A stretch of DNA of 64,000 bases from Mugil cephalus (Eukaryota; Chordata; Actinopteri; Mugiliformes; Mugilidae). Every line of letters starts with the position of its first letter. Positions within the stretch are counted from its first letter, which is position 1. The position numbers and the translations under genes are program-made. Below, in pieces: positions 11,560-23,089 of the stretch. Location: contig NC_061776.1 of assembly GCF_022458985.1 (NCBI RefSeq), positions 4,262,088 to 4,326,087 on the forward strand, given 5' to 3'. The notes under the pieces are model-generated. The model saw nothing but the letters and a program-made list of their open reading frames with translations, was not told the origin of the DNA and made no database searches.

Positions 11560-11962
11560 GGCCAACAATGTCTACACCACGCTTGTGCCAAGGTAAAGGC
11601 AAGGGGGACAGGTGTCATTGGTTCAGTCCTTCTTGTTTTGTCATTGAAACCCTCTTTTTGTCCAAGCTCTCAGAGGGAGAGGTAACTTCAGAACTGGACA
11701 GCTCCTCTAAACCCCTCCGTATGCCAGACATATACACACAAGCAAGCAGCCCCTCCCAGAATAATCTTTTGCCAAAGATTGAAACCATCTGCTTCAAGTG
11801 AATGAGCTAAACTACCATCACCTGTTTGTCCAGTTCACAAGATTAAGGCAGTTGCTTAAAGCAAGATACTGCCTTTGAACTTGTGACATCCTCTGCAACT
11901 TGTGAAGAACAGAGTGGCACTAGGAAATAAAAGGAACTGCTGCAAACTTCCATGCAAGCTCA
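11560..11962. other. Spacer holding one unit of a TCR-locus minisatellite
   Basis: Around 11660-11715 lies one unit (CCAAGCTCTCAGAGGGAGAG, then a CTTCAGAACTGGACAGCTCC core). This unit is amplified at about 29050-29195 and, inverted, at about 56455-56620. The whole stretch recurs inverted at about 56170-56720. Confidence 0.6.
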
Positions 11963-11967
11963 TTTGC

Positions 11968-12499
11968 TGTCAAGGTTCCATGTCTGTCTGTGTCATGTTC
12001 CATGTCTGTCCATGCCATGTTTTGATGTCTTGTTCCATGTTTCTATGTCATGATTGTTTTGTCAAGGTTCCATGTCTGTCCATGTCATGTTGTTTCCTGT
12101 TTTATTTTGTTAAGTAGCTGGGTTTCCTGTTTTGTTTCTCCTTGTCTGTTGATTGTTAATTTGTGTCACCTGCATTGATTGTCATCAAGTGTTTCACCTG
12201 TGTCTTGTCATCCCTCAGTCCTCATGTGTATATATAGTCCTACCTTTCCCTTTGTTCCTTGTCGCGTCGTTGATGTTACCTTTACGTCTCCATGCCATGA
12301 TCCATGTTTCCTCGTCCTTGGTCCATGTCACCTTGCCATGTTTGATGATTCTTTTCTATTTTTGGATTTTGGTTTTCCTGCCGTGAGCAGCGCTTTTTGT
12401 TAATTATTAAAGACCTTGTTGTTTGAGATCCTGCTTCATCAATAGTCCTGCATCTCGGTCCTCACGTACAAACTCCAACCTCAACTCCCCAACGTGACA
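11968..12499 (+). mobile_element. Solo LTR, 532 bp, with 5 bp target duplication
   Basis: Begins TGTCAAGG and ends CGTGACA, so it has the TG...CA ends of an LTR. It is flanked by TTTGC at 11963-11967 and at 12500-12504. The inverted paralogous block near 56200 lacks the insertion and runs straight through the site. Inside, a TATA-like GTGTATATATAG (about 12226-12237) and an ATTAAA (about 12405) stand in promoter and polyadenylation order on the plus strand. No internal retroviral region accompanies it. Related LTR pieces lie at 18655-18839, 47990-48415 and 49390-49436. Confidence 0.85.
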
Positions 12500-12504
12500 T
12501 TTGC

Positions 12505-13024
12505 AGGCTGTCTAATGGGAATCAGTGCCACTTCAGGCGTAGCCAAAACCTTTCCACCAGGTAAAGTCAAAGTCAATCCTGTTAATGGGATACAATACAA
12601 TAACAAGGGCAAACTCCCACAGCCACTTCACCTGAAACCAAATCTAATACAGCAAAGACTTACTGCAACAATACACCAACATCTGTAATGCCAAAACAGA
12701 GAGTGATCTGTTATCAAAGGGTAAAACTCCCTCCAAAATGAAAGTCCTTCAATAGTATTTGAAACTACATCTGAGCATCAATTTTGTAAGTGGAGAGGCT
12801 TGGAAACGGCTTGGCAACACTTTTGAATACTTGCATGAAGTAAAGCATTCTGGGAAATAGTATTAAATGTTTTTCACCATTTTCCATAAGTTTGAAAGTT
12901 ATAATTCATCAAAATAAATTATATTATTCATGGTATACTTGTCTGTGCAGATACTCTTTAAGTCCATAGAGGAAGTGCTTTTTATTCTATCACATCTCAC
13001 TATTGACTGTATATCTACTTTATG
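12505..13024. other. Duplicated spacer before the hAT insertion
   Basis: Non-coding. 12655-12893 matches 39545-39800, and 12510-12900 also appears inverted at about 55690-56170. No gene seen. Confidence 0.55.
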
Positions 13025-13032
13025 CTCTAAGG

Positions 13033-13427
13033 CAGGGGTGTCAAACTCTTGTTAGTTCAGGGGCCACTTACAGAACATTATGATCTCAAGGGGGCCAGAC
13101 CTTCAAATAATGACAACTTCAAATGTTTCCCTTTGTTTTAGCACAAAGAAGTACATTATGAAAGCGTTTACATTTAATGAACTGCACTATTACAAAATCT
13201 TTTATGAACAACCAGATGTTTCTTAAGAAAAAGAAGTGCAATTTCTGTATGTCTCAATGACAGTGTTGTGTCCACAGCTCTTACTAAAATTGTGTGAAAC
13301 GTAGGAAAAGCAGTTACTTTAATTGGAAAATTTGCAGTTAATGCACTTTGCAAATTCATCCCGCGGGCCAGATTGGACCCTCTGACGGGCCGCTTTTGGC
13401 CCGCGGGCCGCATGTTTGACACCTGTG
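13033..13427. mobile_element. Non-autonomous hAT element (395 bp)
   Basis: The left end CAGGGGTGTCAAAC pairs with the right end GTTTGACACCTGTG as an imperfect terminal inverted repeat. The 8 bp flanks are CTCTAAGG (13025-13032) and CCCTAAGG (13428-13435), one mismatch apart. The interior has GGGCCA and GCGGGCC blocks typical of Charlie-type hAT elements. No transposase is present. Confidence 0.8.
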
Positions 13428-13435
13428 CCCTAAGG

Positions 13436-15135
13436 TAACCTAAGTGTTGCAATTCCTGGCGTTGGCCAGTAGAAGGCAGTAAACGTTTAAAATGCTACGT
13501 TAAACGTCAACAAAACATGTTTAATGTTAATTTTTTAATAATGACGATAATACCAATTTATTCATATTTATTTGGACAGTTTATATATAAAGGAAGAATA
13601 GGACATGTGAGCTAGGCTCTGAGAAAGGTTATGTTTTTTGTTTTTATCAGGGTGAGAGGCAACAGAAGCCACTGTTGTTTGTTTGCTCTTTCTCAATTAA
13701 AATAAACCACACCAAATTTATATTAGCATTAGCATTAGCAGCAGGTCAGAGCATCACTGGAAATTGAACTGTTTGAGAGCTGAACACTGAAAGTTCATGA
13801 TCCTCTAACTGGACCTGTTAGTGGATAAATCCTAATCACTCATTAATCACAGAGATGTCTCATCAATAAAATCACATTTAAGTAACATTGTTATTGTTTA
13901 TTTCAAACTGTGAAAAGCATCTTTAATCATCAGAACCTCCCTGAACATGTTACCAGGACATGAGCTTGGACTCACTTCAACTCTGTGTGGGTGGAGGCTC
14001 AGAGGAAAAAAGGTTTACAGTAAACAAGAGAAAGGGAGGGGAGGCAGTGAGTGTGTACAGAAGCAGATATGAATCTGTTCTCAGTGGTTATTAGGACAGA
14101 AAACAAAACTGCTGACAGCCAATCAGACTTCCTTCCTGCAGCAGACGGGCTGTGTGGGTTTGTGCTCTGCAGCCTCCACACCGTTAGCTGTGGCTTTTCA
14201 CTTTAATGACAGTTTCAACCACCAGCTCTGGTTAAAGAATCTTTCCAGGAAGCACCTGTGTTCTTCAACTGAGAGACAAGAAACACATTTATGTTCATCA
14301 TTACAAATTAGAACCAGTTCTTTTTTATGTTAAATTGTTTTTCCAATTAAATGAAACTAATTATTTTATTGTTGTGTTTAAAATCTTTCGTCATCTCATG
14401 AATTTTTCTCTCTGATGAGTATAACTTTAAAGAAGTTGAACTCTGCCTGCAAAGAGTTTAAATTGAACCAATGAGAAGATTTTCAACTTCTATATGAAAC
14501 AATGATGCTTCCTGTTCTTTATCATTAATCTGAACCGAACACAAACGTCACTGAGACAGAGACACAAATGTCCCAATCATTTGTAATTCACCATGAGTTC
14601 ACCTTATTAATCACACTGACCCACATTTCTCATGGAAATTAAATTCAAGCTTCATCTTTTATCAGTGCAGTCTGTGCTTCATTCACAGGGTTCATAGACA
14701 TCACATCCAACAGTCACTAATATGCGAGCTAAAGTATTTGACTTGCTTTATTAAGACACATGAAAAGAATAAAAATGTGTTTATTGAGTGTGATCCAGTG
14801 AAACAAAAGAGCAGCCTGGTGGAGTTTGCATTTATTAGAAAGAAGAAACACAAGAGCAGAAGAAAAAGCTGGAAACTGATGATGATTCAGCTTCATTTTC
14901 ACTATTATACAAGTCACAGTTAAAAGTGGAAATAAACTAGACGACTAGAGAATGAACATGTCGTAAGAGCAGATTTCTATGTGGATATATGTGTTTCTAT
15001 TTACAGGACGACAATCAACACGTGAATGAACAGATACAGATTACAAAGAAGAACATTTCAACAACATTTACTGAAGACTGATGAAAGTGATGAAGTGATG
15101 AGATGTGATGGAGAGAAAAGAGGAGCAGGAAACAG
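13436..15135 (-). other. C1 3' flank (duplicated)
   Basis: Sequence downstream of C1 on the minus strand. It matches 41734-43774 beside C2, and a C-less third copy occurs at 29490-30520. Short frames such as those near 14729-14923 are not kept between copies, so I read the region as 3' UTR and spacer. A minus-strand AATAAA for C1 was not pinned down. Confidence 0.6.
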
Positions 15136-15290
15136 TCAGTCAGCATGTGTGGAGCTGGTGGACGGTCCCTTGTTTGTGAGGCTCGTCAGCAGAGAGAGTC
15201 CACAGCAGTACACCAGACTCTTCACTATCAGCACTGTGTACAGCAGACAGAGCAGCTTCACCCTGCACTGAGACTGGAAGGACACTGACA

Positions 15291-15332
<42 letters not shown>

Positions 15333-15984
15333 TATGAATTAGTGCAAGTGTCAGATTGATCCTGTAAAGTTGTTCTAGTGTCCTCATTGGACATTGGAGC
15401 TGTCCATGCAGAGAGGCAGCAGGTGATCTTACAGTGATGTTGCTGCAGAGCTGCCAGGTCTGCTGGCTCTCTCTCTGGAGGACAGGAGGCTGCTGGAGCT
15501 GGAACCCCTGAAACAGAAAAGGAGTCAAATGTTTGGAGCTGCAGTGACAAATGTCAGTCCTCTGCTCCTCTGATCTCTTTGACAGCGTCTCCACATGAAG
15601 CTGAACCACTGCTGGACACAGTCACCAAGCCTTCATTACCTTGTAGTGCTTGGGCCTCCACTCTGTCCTCCACTCTTTCTTCCAGTGTGTCCTCCACTGT
15701 GCCTCCCTCGTGCTTGACGGAGCAGGTGTATTTATACATGTACAGATCATTTCTATCCACCAGTCTGATGGAGGCTCTGTGTCCTGACTCTCTGAGCTCC
15801 AGCTGATCTCCCTGGGCAGAGGTCAGATCCTCCAGAGAGCCGCCCTTCTTCTGTCTTTTCCAGGAGAACTGGACCACAGGAGGAAACATGGATGAGGCCA
15901 GACACAGCAGGGAGCTCTTCCCCTCCTGGTTGGGTCTGGATGCTGCTGGGTATACGCTCACCACGGGCTTCACTACCTGCTCAT
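15136..15984 (-). CDS. TRGC: TCR constant gene C1 (probable TRGC)
   Basis: Three exons are supported. The Ig-like domain exon (15984 to 15626 or 15640) follows CTTCAG and starts in the phase left by the J segments. It begins DEQVVKPVVSVYP and carries the C1-set landmarks: cysteine in SSLLCLASS, tryptophan in QFSWKRQ, cysteine in YKYTCSVKH. The connecting exon (15507-15433, 25 codons) contains WQLCSNIT, a lone cysteine for an inter-chain bond and an N-I-T glycosylation site. The last exon (15273-15136, 45 codons plus stop) is a transmembrane segment with lysine in TVLIVKSLVY and a short tail ending THAD. The lysine and the LIVKSLVY pattern resemble TCR gamma more than beta or an Ig light chain. 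Frame requires the first exon to leave in phase 0 (TTG|GTGACT at 15626); the stronger-looking CAAG|GTAATG at 15640 would break it. Confidence 0.82.
15292..15330. repeat. (CA)n in the C1 transmembrane-exon intron
   Basis: About 19 CA units inside the intron between the connecting and transmembrane exons. The same intron of C2 has about 9 units (43931-43948). Confidence 0.95.
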
Positions 15985-18038
15985 CTGAAGTTTGACAGTA
16001 CACACACATTGACACAGTCAACAGCAGCTTACAGCACTGGTCTGGATTCAGCCTGATCCTGGAAACTACATGGACTCTGATCACTAAAGTACTCCTCAAT
16101 ACACAACAAACATCAACCAGCATTAATGTTTCCAGCAGTCTGAGCTACAGTAGCTCGTCTGTTGGATCGGACCACAAGGGTCAATGATCCTCTGCTGCCC
16201 ATGACCACCCTGTCTCTGGTTCTTGTCCTTCCTTAGACCACTTTTGATAGATACTGATCACTTTAGACCAGGAAAACCCCACAAGAGCTGCAGTTCTGGA
16301 GATGCTCTGAACCCAGTCGTCTAACCACTTCAACGGTCATAATGTTATGGCTGATCAGTGTACATATTCAGTATATATTATACCTTGTCTTCATGTAAAT
16401 TTCTGTTTCTAAAATAACTGATGTTACATAAAATAAATAAATAAATCAGAACCGAATACAGTAGTTGATCAATCATCAGTTGTATAATCAAACCTGCTCC
16501 CTGTAGAACAAACACACACTGGACAATCACAACACAAACTGGAACATCCTTAATACATTTGGAACAACTTGTGTTTGTATATCCTTTATTCTTTCATATA
16601 TAATATACATACGTAAATAGGATTTCTATTGCATTTAAGTTAATAATTATTTGTATTTATTTAACATTTTTTTACTTCTTTATATTTCCTCTGTGCTCTG
16701 TCCTCAAACTGTCTACTGCTGCAACGCTGAAAATTTCCCCACGGTAGAACAAATATTATTTTATTTTATCTTAATCAAATTAAATTATTTCCTCATTTTC
16801 AATTTGTTTCAAAGAAGTTAGGAAACATGTCGACTTTGTTTCAGTACGTCGTCTTTTATCAATTAGAGTTATTGTAGTTTACAACGTGAAATATTTTCCT
16901 ATTTTATTCATTTTATTTTATTTTACTTAATTTTATTTTATTTTATTTTATTTTATTTTATTTTATTTTATTTTATTTTGTTTTATTTTATTAATTAGAA
17001 AGGCTTTTCAGAATAAGACGTCATCTCTATAGCCACATTTGTTTCTCCAAAACCTCTACATAAGGTTCAGCATTAATGGTTCGTTCACAAATGTGTAAGT
17101 TAATGAAGATCACCAACATTCAACACTGCTTTTTATTTTATGATATTATGAACTGTAGACCATGAAATACACAAATTACTTTCAGCTTCACGTTGAGAAA
17201 TATTATTTGGTCCAAGAGTCGTTCACAGAGTCATGAAGCCTCTCTCCTCCACCACCATTTATTTCTAATTAACCTAATTAGCTGTGACATTAAATTTAAA
17301 GCAACTTATTCTAAATATGTTTCATGTCTTTGTAATATTTTAAATAAAATAAAATTGAATAATTTACAAATTCCTGAATTCTGTTTCCAGTTGTACGTTT
17401 GTCATTTCAGTGATTACAACATGTATTGAATATTACACATTTAAGAGCACAGACTTTAATCACTAATAAAACTCATCAATATACAAGTTTGTGTCAGTCA
17501 TGTTCAAATGTTTAAATACTTTATGCTGATGATAGTAATAAAACATTGTTTGAGTTAATTCTATTTATTCTAACATCACATGCACTTAATGTTTTTATTC
17601 TTTTTCTATTAAAACATCATCAATTAAAGACACATTTACATCATATAAATATTAACTGACAGAGATTAGATCTGACAAGGTTCTAACTTTCAGAAATGAT
17701 CCAGTTCAATCGATAGACTCTTCAGAACAATCTGAAATAGTTGAACATCAAATATCATCTTGTTTACACAGAATTACTGAGACGATCAAATCCTAAATGT
17801 TCGTAACGTCACTAATATTTACAGAAATAAAGAATAACTTTAGTTGTTGAGTGAGATTTCAACATGTTTTCAGAAGTGATTGAGCTTTTCTTATGTAACA
17901 ATGGCCTGGCTGCAGGATGAATTCTCTAATAATGAGGAAAAAACTAACATGTAAAGCCTGAAGCAGCACAAACTGACTTTAAACACGTTTCAGCTTCTAC
18001 AATAAAACAAGTGAAGGAAAAGAAATGTTTGTTCTTAC
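15985..18038 (-). other. J2-C1 intron
   Basis: About 2.05 kb between the J2 donor and the C1 acceptor. It contains a mobile-element fragment (16136-16365, ending in a CATAATGTTATGGCTGATC-type sequence common in fish genomes) and an ATTTT tract (about 16921-16992). The C2 cassette has the same parts in the same order at 44602-46616. Any enhancer here cannot be recognised by eye. Confidence 0.7.
16136..16365. repeat. Transposon fragment in the J2-C1 intron
   Basis: Ends with GGTCATAATGTTATGGCTGA, a sequence also seen at 6889-6908 and 53424-53445. The copy in the J3-C2 intron is at 44753-44985. Inserted before the cassettes were duplicated. Class uncertain. Confidence 0.5.
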
Positions 18039-18094
18039 CTGTTACATACAGTTTAGTTCCAGAGCCAAAGATGAGGTATTCGTTGCCGCTGCTA
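18039..18094 (-). CDS. TRGJ: TCR joining segment J2 (probable TRGJ), canonical
   Basis: A 56 bp segment between a CACTGTG heptamer and a GTAAG donor. It reads SSGNEYLIFGSGTKLYVT, with the full F-G-S-G motif, and leaves one base into a codon as the C exon requires. It is the only J of the three with the canonical glycine. It lies 2.05 kb before C1 and 2.65 kb after V2. Confidence 0.92.
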
Positions 18095-18122
18095 CACAGT
18101 GAAAAAGACTAATACAAAAACC
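18095..18122 (-). other. J2 recombination signal (12-RSS)
   Basis: Nonamer GGTTTTTGT (18122-18114), 12 bp spacer, heptamer CACTGTG (18101-18095) on the minus strand. Identical in layout to J1 and J3. Confidence 0.93.
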
Positions 18123-18654
18123 TGTGTGCCGTTGAGAGAGTCAGCTGAGGGGAAGGAGTCAAAAGAGGAAGTGGGATCATATTTCAGCTCCTTGATGTGT
18201 TTCTCTATTGTTCAGATCTACATGACTGTCTCTACTTCTCTTTTCTTTTCTCCACACTAGCAGCATGGCTCTGATGTTAATGTCAGTGGTTGGTCAGTCC
18301 ACTACTTTAGTCCTCATGGACTGGATCTGGACTCAAGGACGGATGAGAGGGAACTAGTCAGGAACATGTCTGACCTCAATGAGAAACTGATCATCTGTTG
18401 TAATGTTGTAGCTTAATGTTACTGAACGTTGCTAAAGTGTGTTGATACTGTGAAGTTGTGCTAAAGCTAATGATTTATTCCCACTAACTAGCATCAATTT
18501 GTCCTGGAGCTGATATCCGTTGGGTTTGTCCTCATCTTTCTGTCACCTGTTCCCTCATCATTTCCTCTCAGTTCCCACGTTCAGCATGTTAAACTGAATG
18601 GACAGAGAGAGAGTGAGAACTAAACAGCTGCATCATTTTATTGTGCTGTTTGAT

Positions 18655-18839
18655 GTGTGAAGCACTATAAATACACACAGGGGCAGAGGGAAGAAGAGAC
18701 ACAAGTGAAACTAATGACAACAATCACAGCAGGAGAAACAATAAGAAATCAAGGAAAACACAGGGAGAGAAACACCAAACAGGAATCTCAACAAAATAAA
18801 ACAGGAAACTCAAACCATGGGACAGACATAATCATGACA
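18655..18839 (-). mobile_element. LTR fragment (same family as the 11968 solo LTR)
   Basis: Read on the minus strand it starts TGTCATGA and contains GTTTCCTGTTTTATTTTGTT, as in the solo LTRs at 11968 and near 48060, then a TATTTATAG box near its inner end. The paralogous copy near J3 is split by a later insertion (47463-47527 and 49386-49436). Confidence 0.55.
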
Positions 18840-20700
18840 TTCCTTTTACTTTTTGTTTAGTGTAGAGTGAATGTGGATTTAAGTTAAAATATTTAGTTTT
18901 CATATTTCAAAAGCAGCATATAAGGTGTATATCTTTTATTTTAACTGTTGCAGTATTTTAAATATTGCATTTAAAGTTCAGTGTTTGAGTCACTTGAATT
19001 TATAGTTTGATGAGAGGAGAGTATTTAAAACATATGCATTTACAGACACCAACCAATTCATTTATTTGTATTTTTTCAGTAAAGATAAAAACTAAATAAG
19101 TTGTTGTTAATATGATGAAGCACAACATTTAAAGAGCCCAGGGCTCCACCCATAGTAGTATAACACCAAAACTATATTTAACTGCATGTATTTCTAGCTA
19201 CATGGGACAGGTGCTACACTGGTGATTGTTTGACTAACTCCATCATCAGATCAACATTTAATTTGTCTCATATTTTGATTTATGACCAAATATCTGTAAA
19301 ACTAACAACACTCTGACTTTCTGTCTGTTTGGTTTCTCCTGCAAGTTGTTCAGGTTCCTAATAATTTGTTTCTCTGTATGAAGTAAAACTGCTCCGTATT
19401 TATTTTTACATCTCTGACATAACAACAGACTCTGGTTCATTAAACAGTCAAAGCTACAAATCAGTCACATTTAGTTTTGAGTAGATTTGTTTGGATCATG
19501 AGGTTCTGGTTTTGTTCATTTCTCTGATAATATCAGGGTTCTTCTTGGTTTTACTGAGTTCCTGTTTAGTAACAATTGTTAAACTGATCATTCACAAAAA
19601 CATTCAACTACCTCAGTAAATGGTGAGTCTATTGATAATGACATCATGACCTTCAAGGGTTTGAGGATTGGGTTCACTGTGATGAAGAAAGAGATTAAAT
19701 GAAACTAAAATGTGTTTGTTGGTAAAATGGCCGCTGAACTCTGACATTTTGATTGACACCTCAATGAACCAATTCAGAGCTACTATGTCCAGTCAACAGC
19801 CTTCAGAAGCCAATGAGAGTCAGCGCTGGAAAGAAGCCCCTCCCCCTTCTTTCATCCACAGACTGAACCAGTTGCAGTCAGTTTAGTGGATGATTGATGT
19901 TTCATGAAGCCAATGAGCTGCTCTAAACAACGATATGCTACTTGCTCTCTAATAGAGAATCTGATTATAAAATATAATTCCTCTGAGTGTCACCTTTCAG
20001 TGGAGCTCAAGTTATGGCTTTTTTATTCAAAATGTGTCTGAATGGTACAGTTTGGAAACACCTGGTTATACACATAAACTCAGTTTTGTTCATTTTTATA
20101 TTTTATAGGAAAGACTTTATTCTCTGATAATTTTGTGTTATCCAGATGAGATCTGTCCTCAGTTTCCTCTGAAGGCATCAGATAGCAAAAATAAATATAT
20201 AAATTCAGGTGAAAAAAGCCGCTTCTTATTTTTGATTGTGTGCCAACTTTGATTCTTCAACAACAAAACCATTTAGAGTGATTCAGACTTTTCTGATAGA
20301 AATTTCCGAGTTCAGCTTTCAAAAGAGACCAAGACCATGAATGAGCTCCAAACTATTCATGAACAGCATTCAATTTACTTTTGGTTTGTCCTAAATAGTT
20401 GTTTTTCTATGTGATTTAAGTAGCAAGTGATTTACTGAGTATGTGATGATTGTATTTGATGAAGATTAATGTGATGCTGATGGCTACAAAATAAATATGA
20501 TGCATTGTGATTATTCTGTTAAAATATCAACAACATCAATAAATCTGATGTCAAATAAATAGTGAGAGCAGGAAAGAAGAATCTCCCTCAGCTCAGTAGT
20601 TTGTGACTCTGTCTGAGATGGAGGTGAAATATGTGAACCTGGCTCTGGTTTACTGCTCTCTTCCTGTCACAAACACTGTTTTGACATCTGTTCATCTGTT
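18840..20700. other. Spacer between J2 and V2 (partly duplicated)
   Basis: 19010-19680 matches 49435-50110 near J3. The stretch next to V2 (20420-20700) matches the other V 3' flanks. The short minus-strand frame near 19258-19440 recurs at 49700-49882 with few changes, but that is explained by overall DNA identity; no gene is supported. Confidence 0.55.
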
Positions 20701-20738
20701 GGTTTTTGTTCAGGCTGCTCACATCATTTCTCACTGTG
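20701..20738 (-). other. V2 recombination signal (22/23-RSS)
   Basis: Heptamer CACAGTG (20738-20732), 22 bp spacer, nonamer ACAAAAACC (20709-20701) on the minus strand. Confidence 0.92.
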
Positions 20739-21184
20739 GGTATCACGTTTATAACAGGAGCAGTAGTAGGAGGCTGAATGATCGACTTTAACTTTCTTTA
20801 TCTCCAACTCCCAACTGATCTGTTTATACACAGCTGAGAAATCATTTTCCTGAGGATGATTGTATCCTTTATTGATTCCACCATTACTTTTATCTATACG
20901 AATAATTAGTTTGAAAGTTTCTGTTTCTTTCTTCTGGTACCAGTATATATAATTATTTACATCACACTGGCCAGTTCCTTCACATCTGAAGGAAACTGTT
21001 TGACCAACTCTCCTGGTCAATGTTAACTGGTCCTGGGTCAGATCTGCTGCCATGGCAACCAGGGCTGTAGAGACACAGACAGATAGATGAAGGTTAGTGA
21101 GACAGTGTTTGTTAAAGGTGGAGTTTGTTGGAAACACTCACCTGAACACAGACAGCACAGAGCAGCAGCTGGGAGGAAAAGCAT
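20739..21184 (-). CDS. TRGV: TCR variable segment V2 (probable TRGV), intact
   Basis: Leader exon 21184-21142 (MLFLPAAALCCLCS), V exon 21064-20739, same splice sites and phase as V1. Landmarks: FRCEG, NYIYWYQKK, SASYYC, all present with no stop. Like the others it has a CDR1 cysteine (GTGQC) and YYCSC at the CDR3 start. Unlike V1, V3 and V4 it lacks both members of the C-x4-C pair before the E strand (tyrosine and tryptophan instead). It is the V segment nearest the canonical J2 and C1, hence the most plausible member of a fully functional cassette. Confidence 0.88.
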
Positions 21185-21500
21185 TTTGTGTGGTGGTGTA
21201 TCCTCTGGTGAACCTGGGGAGAAGTGAGCTCTGATGCAGCTGAGGTCCAACAAGGACGAGCTGTGACATGAGACGAGGCCACGTGGTTTCTAGCAGGTCC
21301 TCAAAGCTCCCATCAGCCCCTGCAGCCCACAGATGAGACGGCTGCTGATGATTGACAGCTCAGATCAAGCTGCTGTGTCCTTTCATGGTCTTGATTTGAA
21401 TCTGACAGCAGATGAAAAACATCTGGGTCACATGATGCAGAAAGACTAAGAAACATTCATGTTCCCACAAACACATTCAGGTTGGTGGTGAATTTAGTAA
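21185..21500 (-). promoter_or_regulatory. V2 promoter region with CACGTG
   Basis: CACGTG at 21280-21285, 96 bp before the start codon, in a block nearly identical to the V1, V3 and V4 upstream regions. Confidence 0.45.
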
Positions 21501-21869
21501 CACAGACTGTTCTCTGATGTTGAAGAGATGAGATGAAAATACAAAACTACAAATCCACACAGCTCCTCAACTCTGACTGAACTCTTCAATGTGTTTCACC
21601 TCATTCAATAATGGAAGTGAATTTCCAGTGACTTGAATTCTTTTTCCACTCTGTCTTTCTGTCCATTTTCAGCTGAGGTGAAAGTTAATACTCTTCTATT
21701 AAAGGACTGTTCTCCTGAAGCACATTCACACTTTGCACATAATCAGTTCAATGACTCTTAAAGGTGACAGTAGGATTATTTCAAATGAGAGGAAAAGATC
21801 TTTAAAAGACTTTAAATCATGAAACAATCACTGAAAACTCATGAAACTATACTAATTCATGAATTAGAT

Positions 21870-22473
21870 CAGGGCTGGGCAATTATTTTCTACAGGGGCC
21901 ACATGAAAAATCTGAGCTGTGTTGGAGGCCGAACCAAACGGAAACTTGAACTCAATTCTCAATATTAAATTTCTCCCGTTGTAAAAAGCAGTAAATTATA
22001 TATGTTGATAAGCTGCTGCTGGAAATTGGGAGCATAAGAATATTCTGTAAATATTTATTTAAATTTATGAATTTTGGTGTAGGTCGAAGAGGAAAATAAA
22101 ACACAACGGATCTGTTGTTTTGGATATAACACATCGTAATGTTTGAAACTGTGTCGTCTTTGGAAAGCTTCGGTGCACCATGGAGGGACCGTGTAGATAC
22201 ATGAATTATTTTCTGTATCGCAATAAATCTCAATAAATGTTTAATCGATGGAACGAAGCTGTTTCAATCATCCTTTTCATATAACTAACAATCACAGTTT
22301 ATAACAGTGCCGTGACGTAAATAATCCATCATGGCTTTTCAAAATAAAAGCAACACAGTCGTATTACACAGCATAAATACTTGTTCATTTGCTTGTGACT
22401 GACAGACCGCGGGCCAGACAGGGATGTCCAAAGGGCCGTATGTGGCCCGCGGGCCATAAAATGCCCACGTCTG
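21870..22473. mobile_element. Non-autonomous hAT element (604 bp)
   Basis: Begins CAGGGCTGGGCA and ends TGCCCACGTCTG, an imperfect terminal inverted repeat. It is flanked by a perfect 8 bp duplication AATTAGAT (21862-21869 and 22474-22481). The interior carries GGCCGTATGTGGCCCGCGGG near the right end, typical of Charlie-like hAT elements. The longest frame (21952-22233, minus strand) resembles no transposase. Confidence 0.85.
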
Positions 22474-22564
22474 AATTAGATGATTCGTTTAACGTCTGCT
22501 TTAATTTAAAACAAGATGAACTTCTGGTCTTATTTTATTTATTTGACATTTTAAGAGATGAAAC

Positions 22565-23085
22565 CAGTCTATCTCAAGTTTAACACAGAGAGACAAACAA
22601 CCATTCTCACTCATAACTATGACCAATGTAGAATCACCAATGAACCTTCATGTCTTTGGAGGGTGGGAGGAACCTGGAGAACCTGGAGAGAACCCTCACA
22701 GACACAAGGAGAACATGTAAAATCCAAACAGAAAGGTCCCAGTCGGCCGATGGATTCAAACCCTTCTTTCTGTGAGACATCAGTGCTAACCACCACTCCA
22801 CTGTGCCGTCCCTTTCATGTGTTGTTTTCATGTTTTTTTTTTTCTGTAAAAAACTGTTGAAATATCTGCTAACAACATCAATAGATATGATGTTAAATAT
22901 GTTCAAACTAGTCTACTCTGTATTTGGACTCTGCTTCATGACCTTCACTACCCTCCCCGTCCGCTCTTTTTGTTGTTGGTTCATGCTTGTTTTGTTTCAT
23001 GTTTTTTCATTTAGTTTTGTCTATTTTTTATTCTGTTAGGCGACTTTGGGTGACCTGTAAGGTGCCATATAAATAAAATGTATTA
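22565..23085. repeat. Interspersed fish repeat (with AGAACATGTAAAATCC block)
   Basis: The core near 22660-22805 (ACACAAGGAGAACATGTAAA, then ...GTGCTAACCACCACTCCACT) is a common fish repeat. A second copy lies at 25915-26055 with the same 3' continuation to about 26330. Read in reverse it resembles the start of the SINE nested at 36456. Confidence 0.55.
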
Positions 23086-23089
23086 ATAT

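Noticed and set aside
14729..14923. Small genes on either strand downstream of C1
   Set aside because: The copies at 30302-30523 and 43257-43553 have different frame lengths and substitutions that do not favour protein conservation.
15140..15550. A long frame through the connecting exon, CA intron and transmembrane exon reading CVCVCV
   Set aside because: It crosses a CA microsatellite and intron splice sites. The exon structure with phase-0 junctions explains the sequence better.
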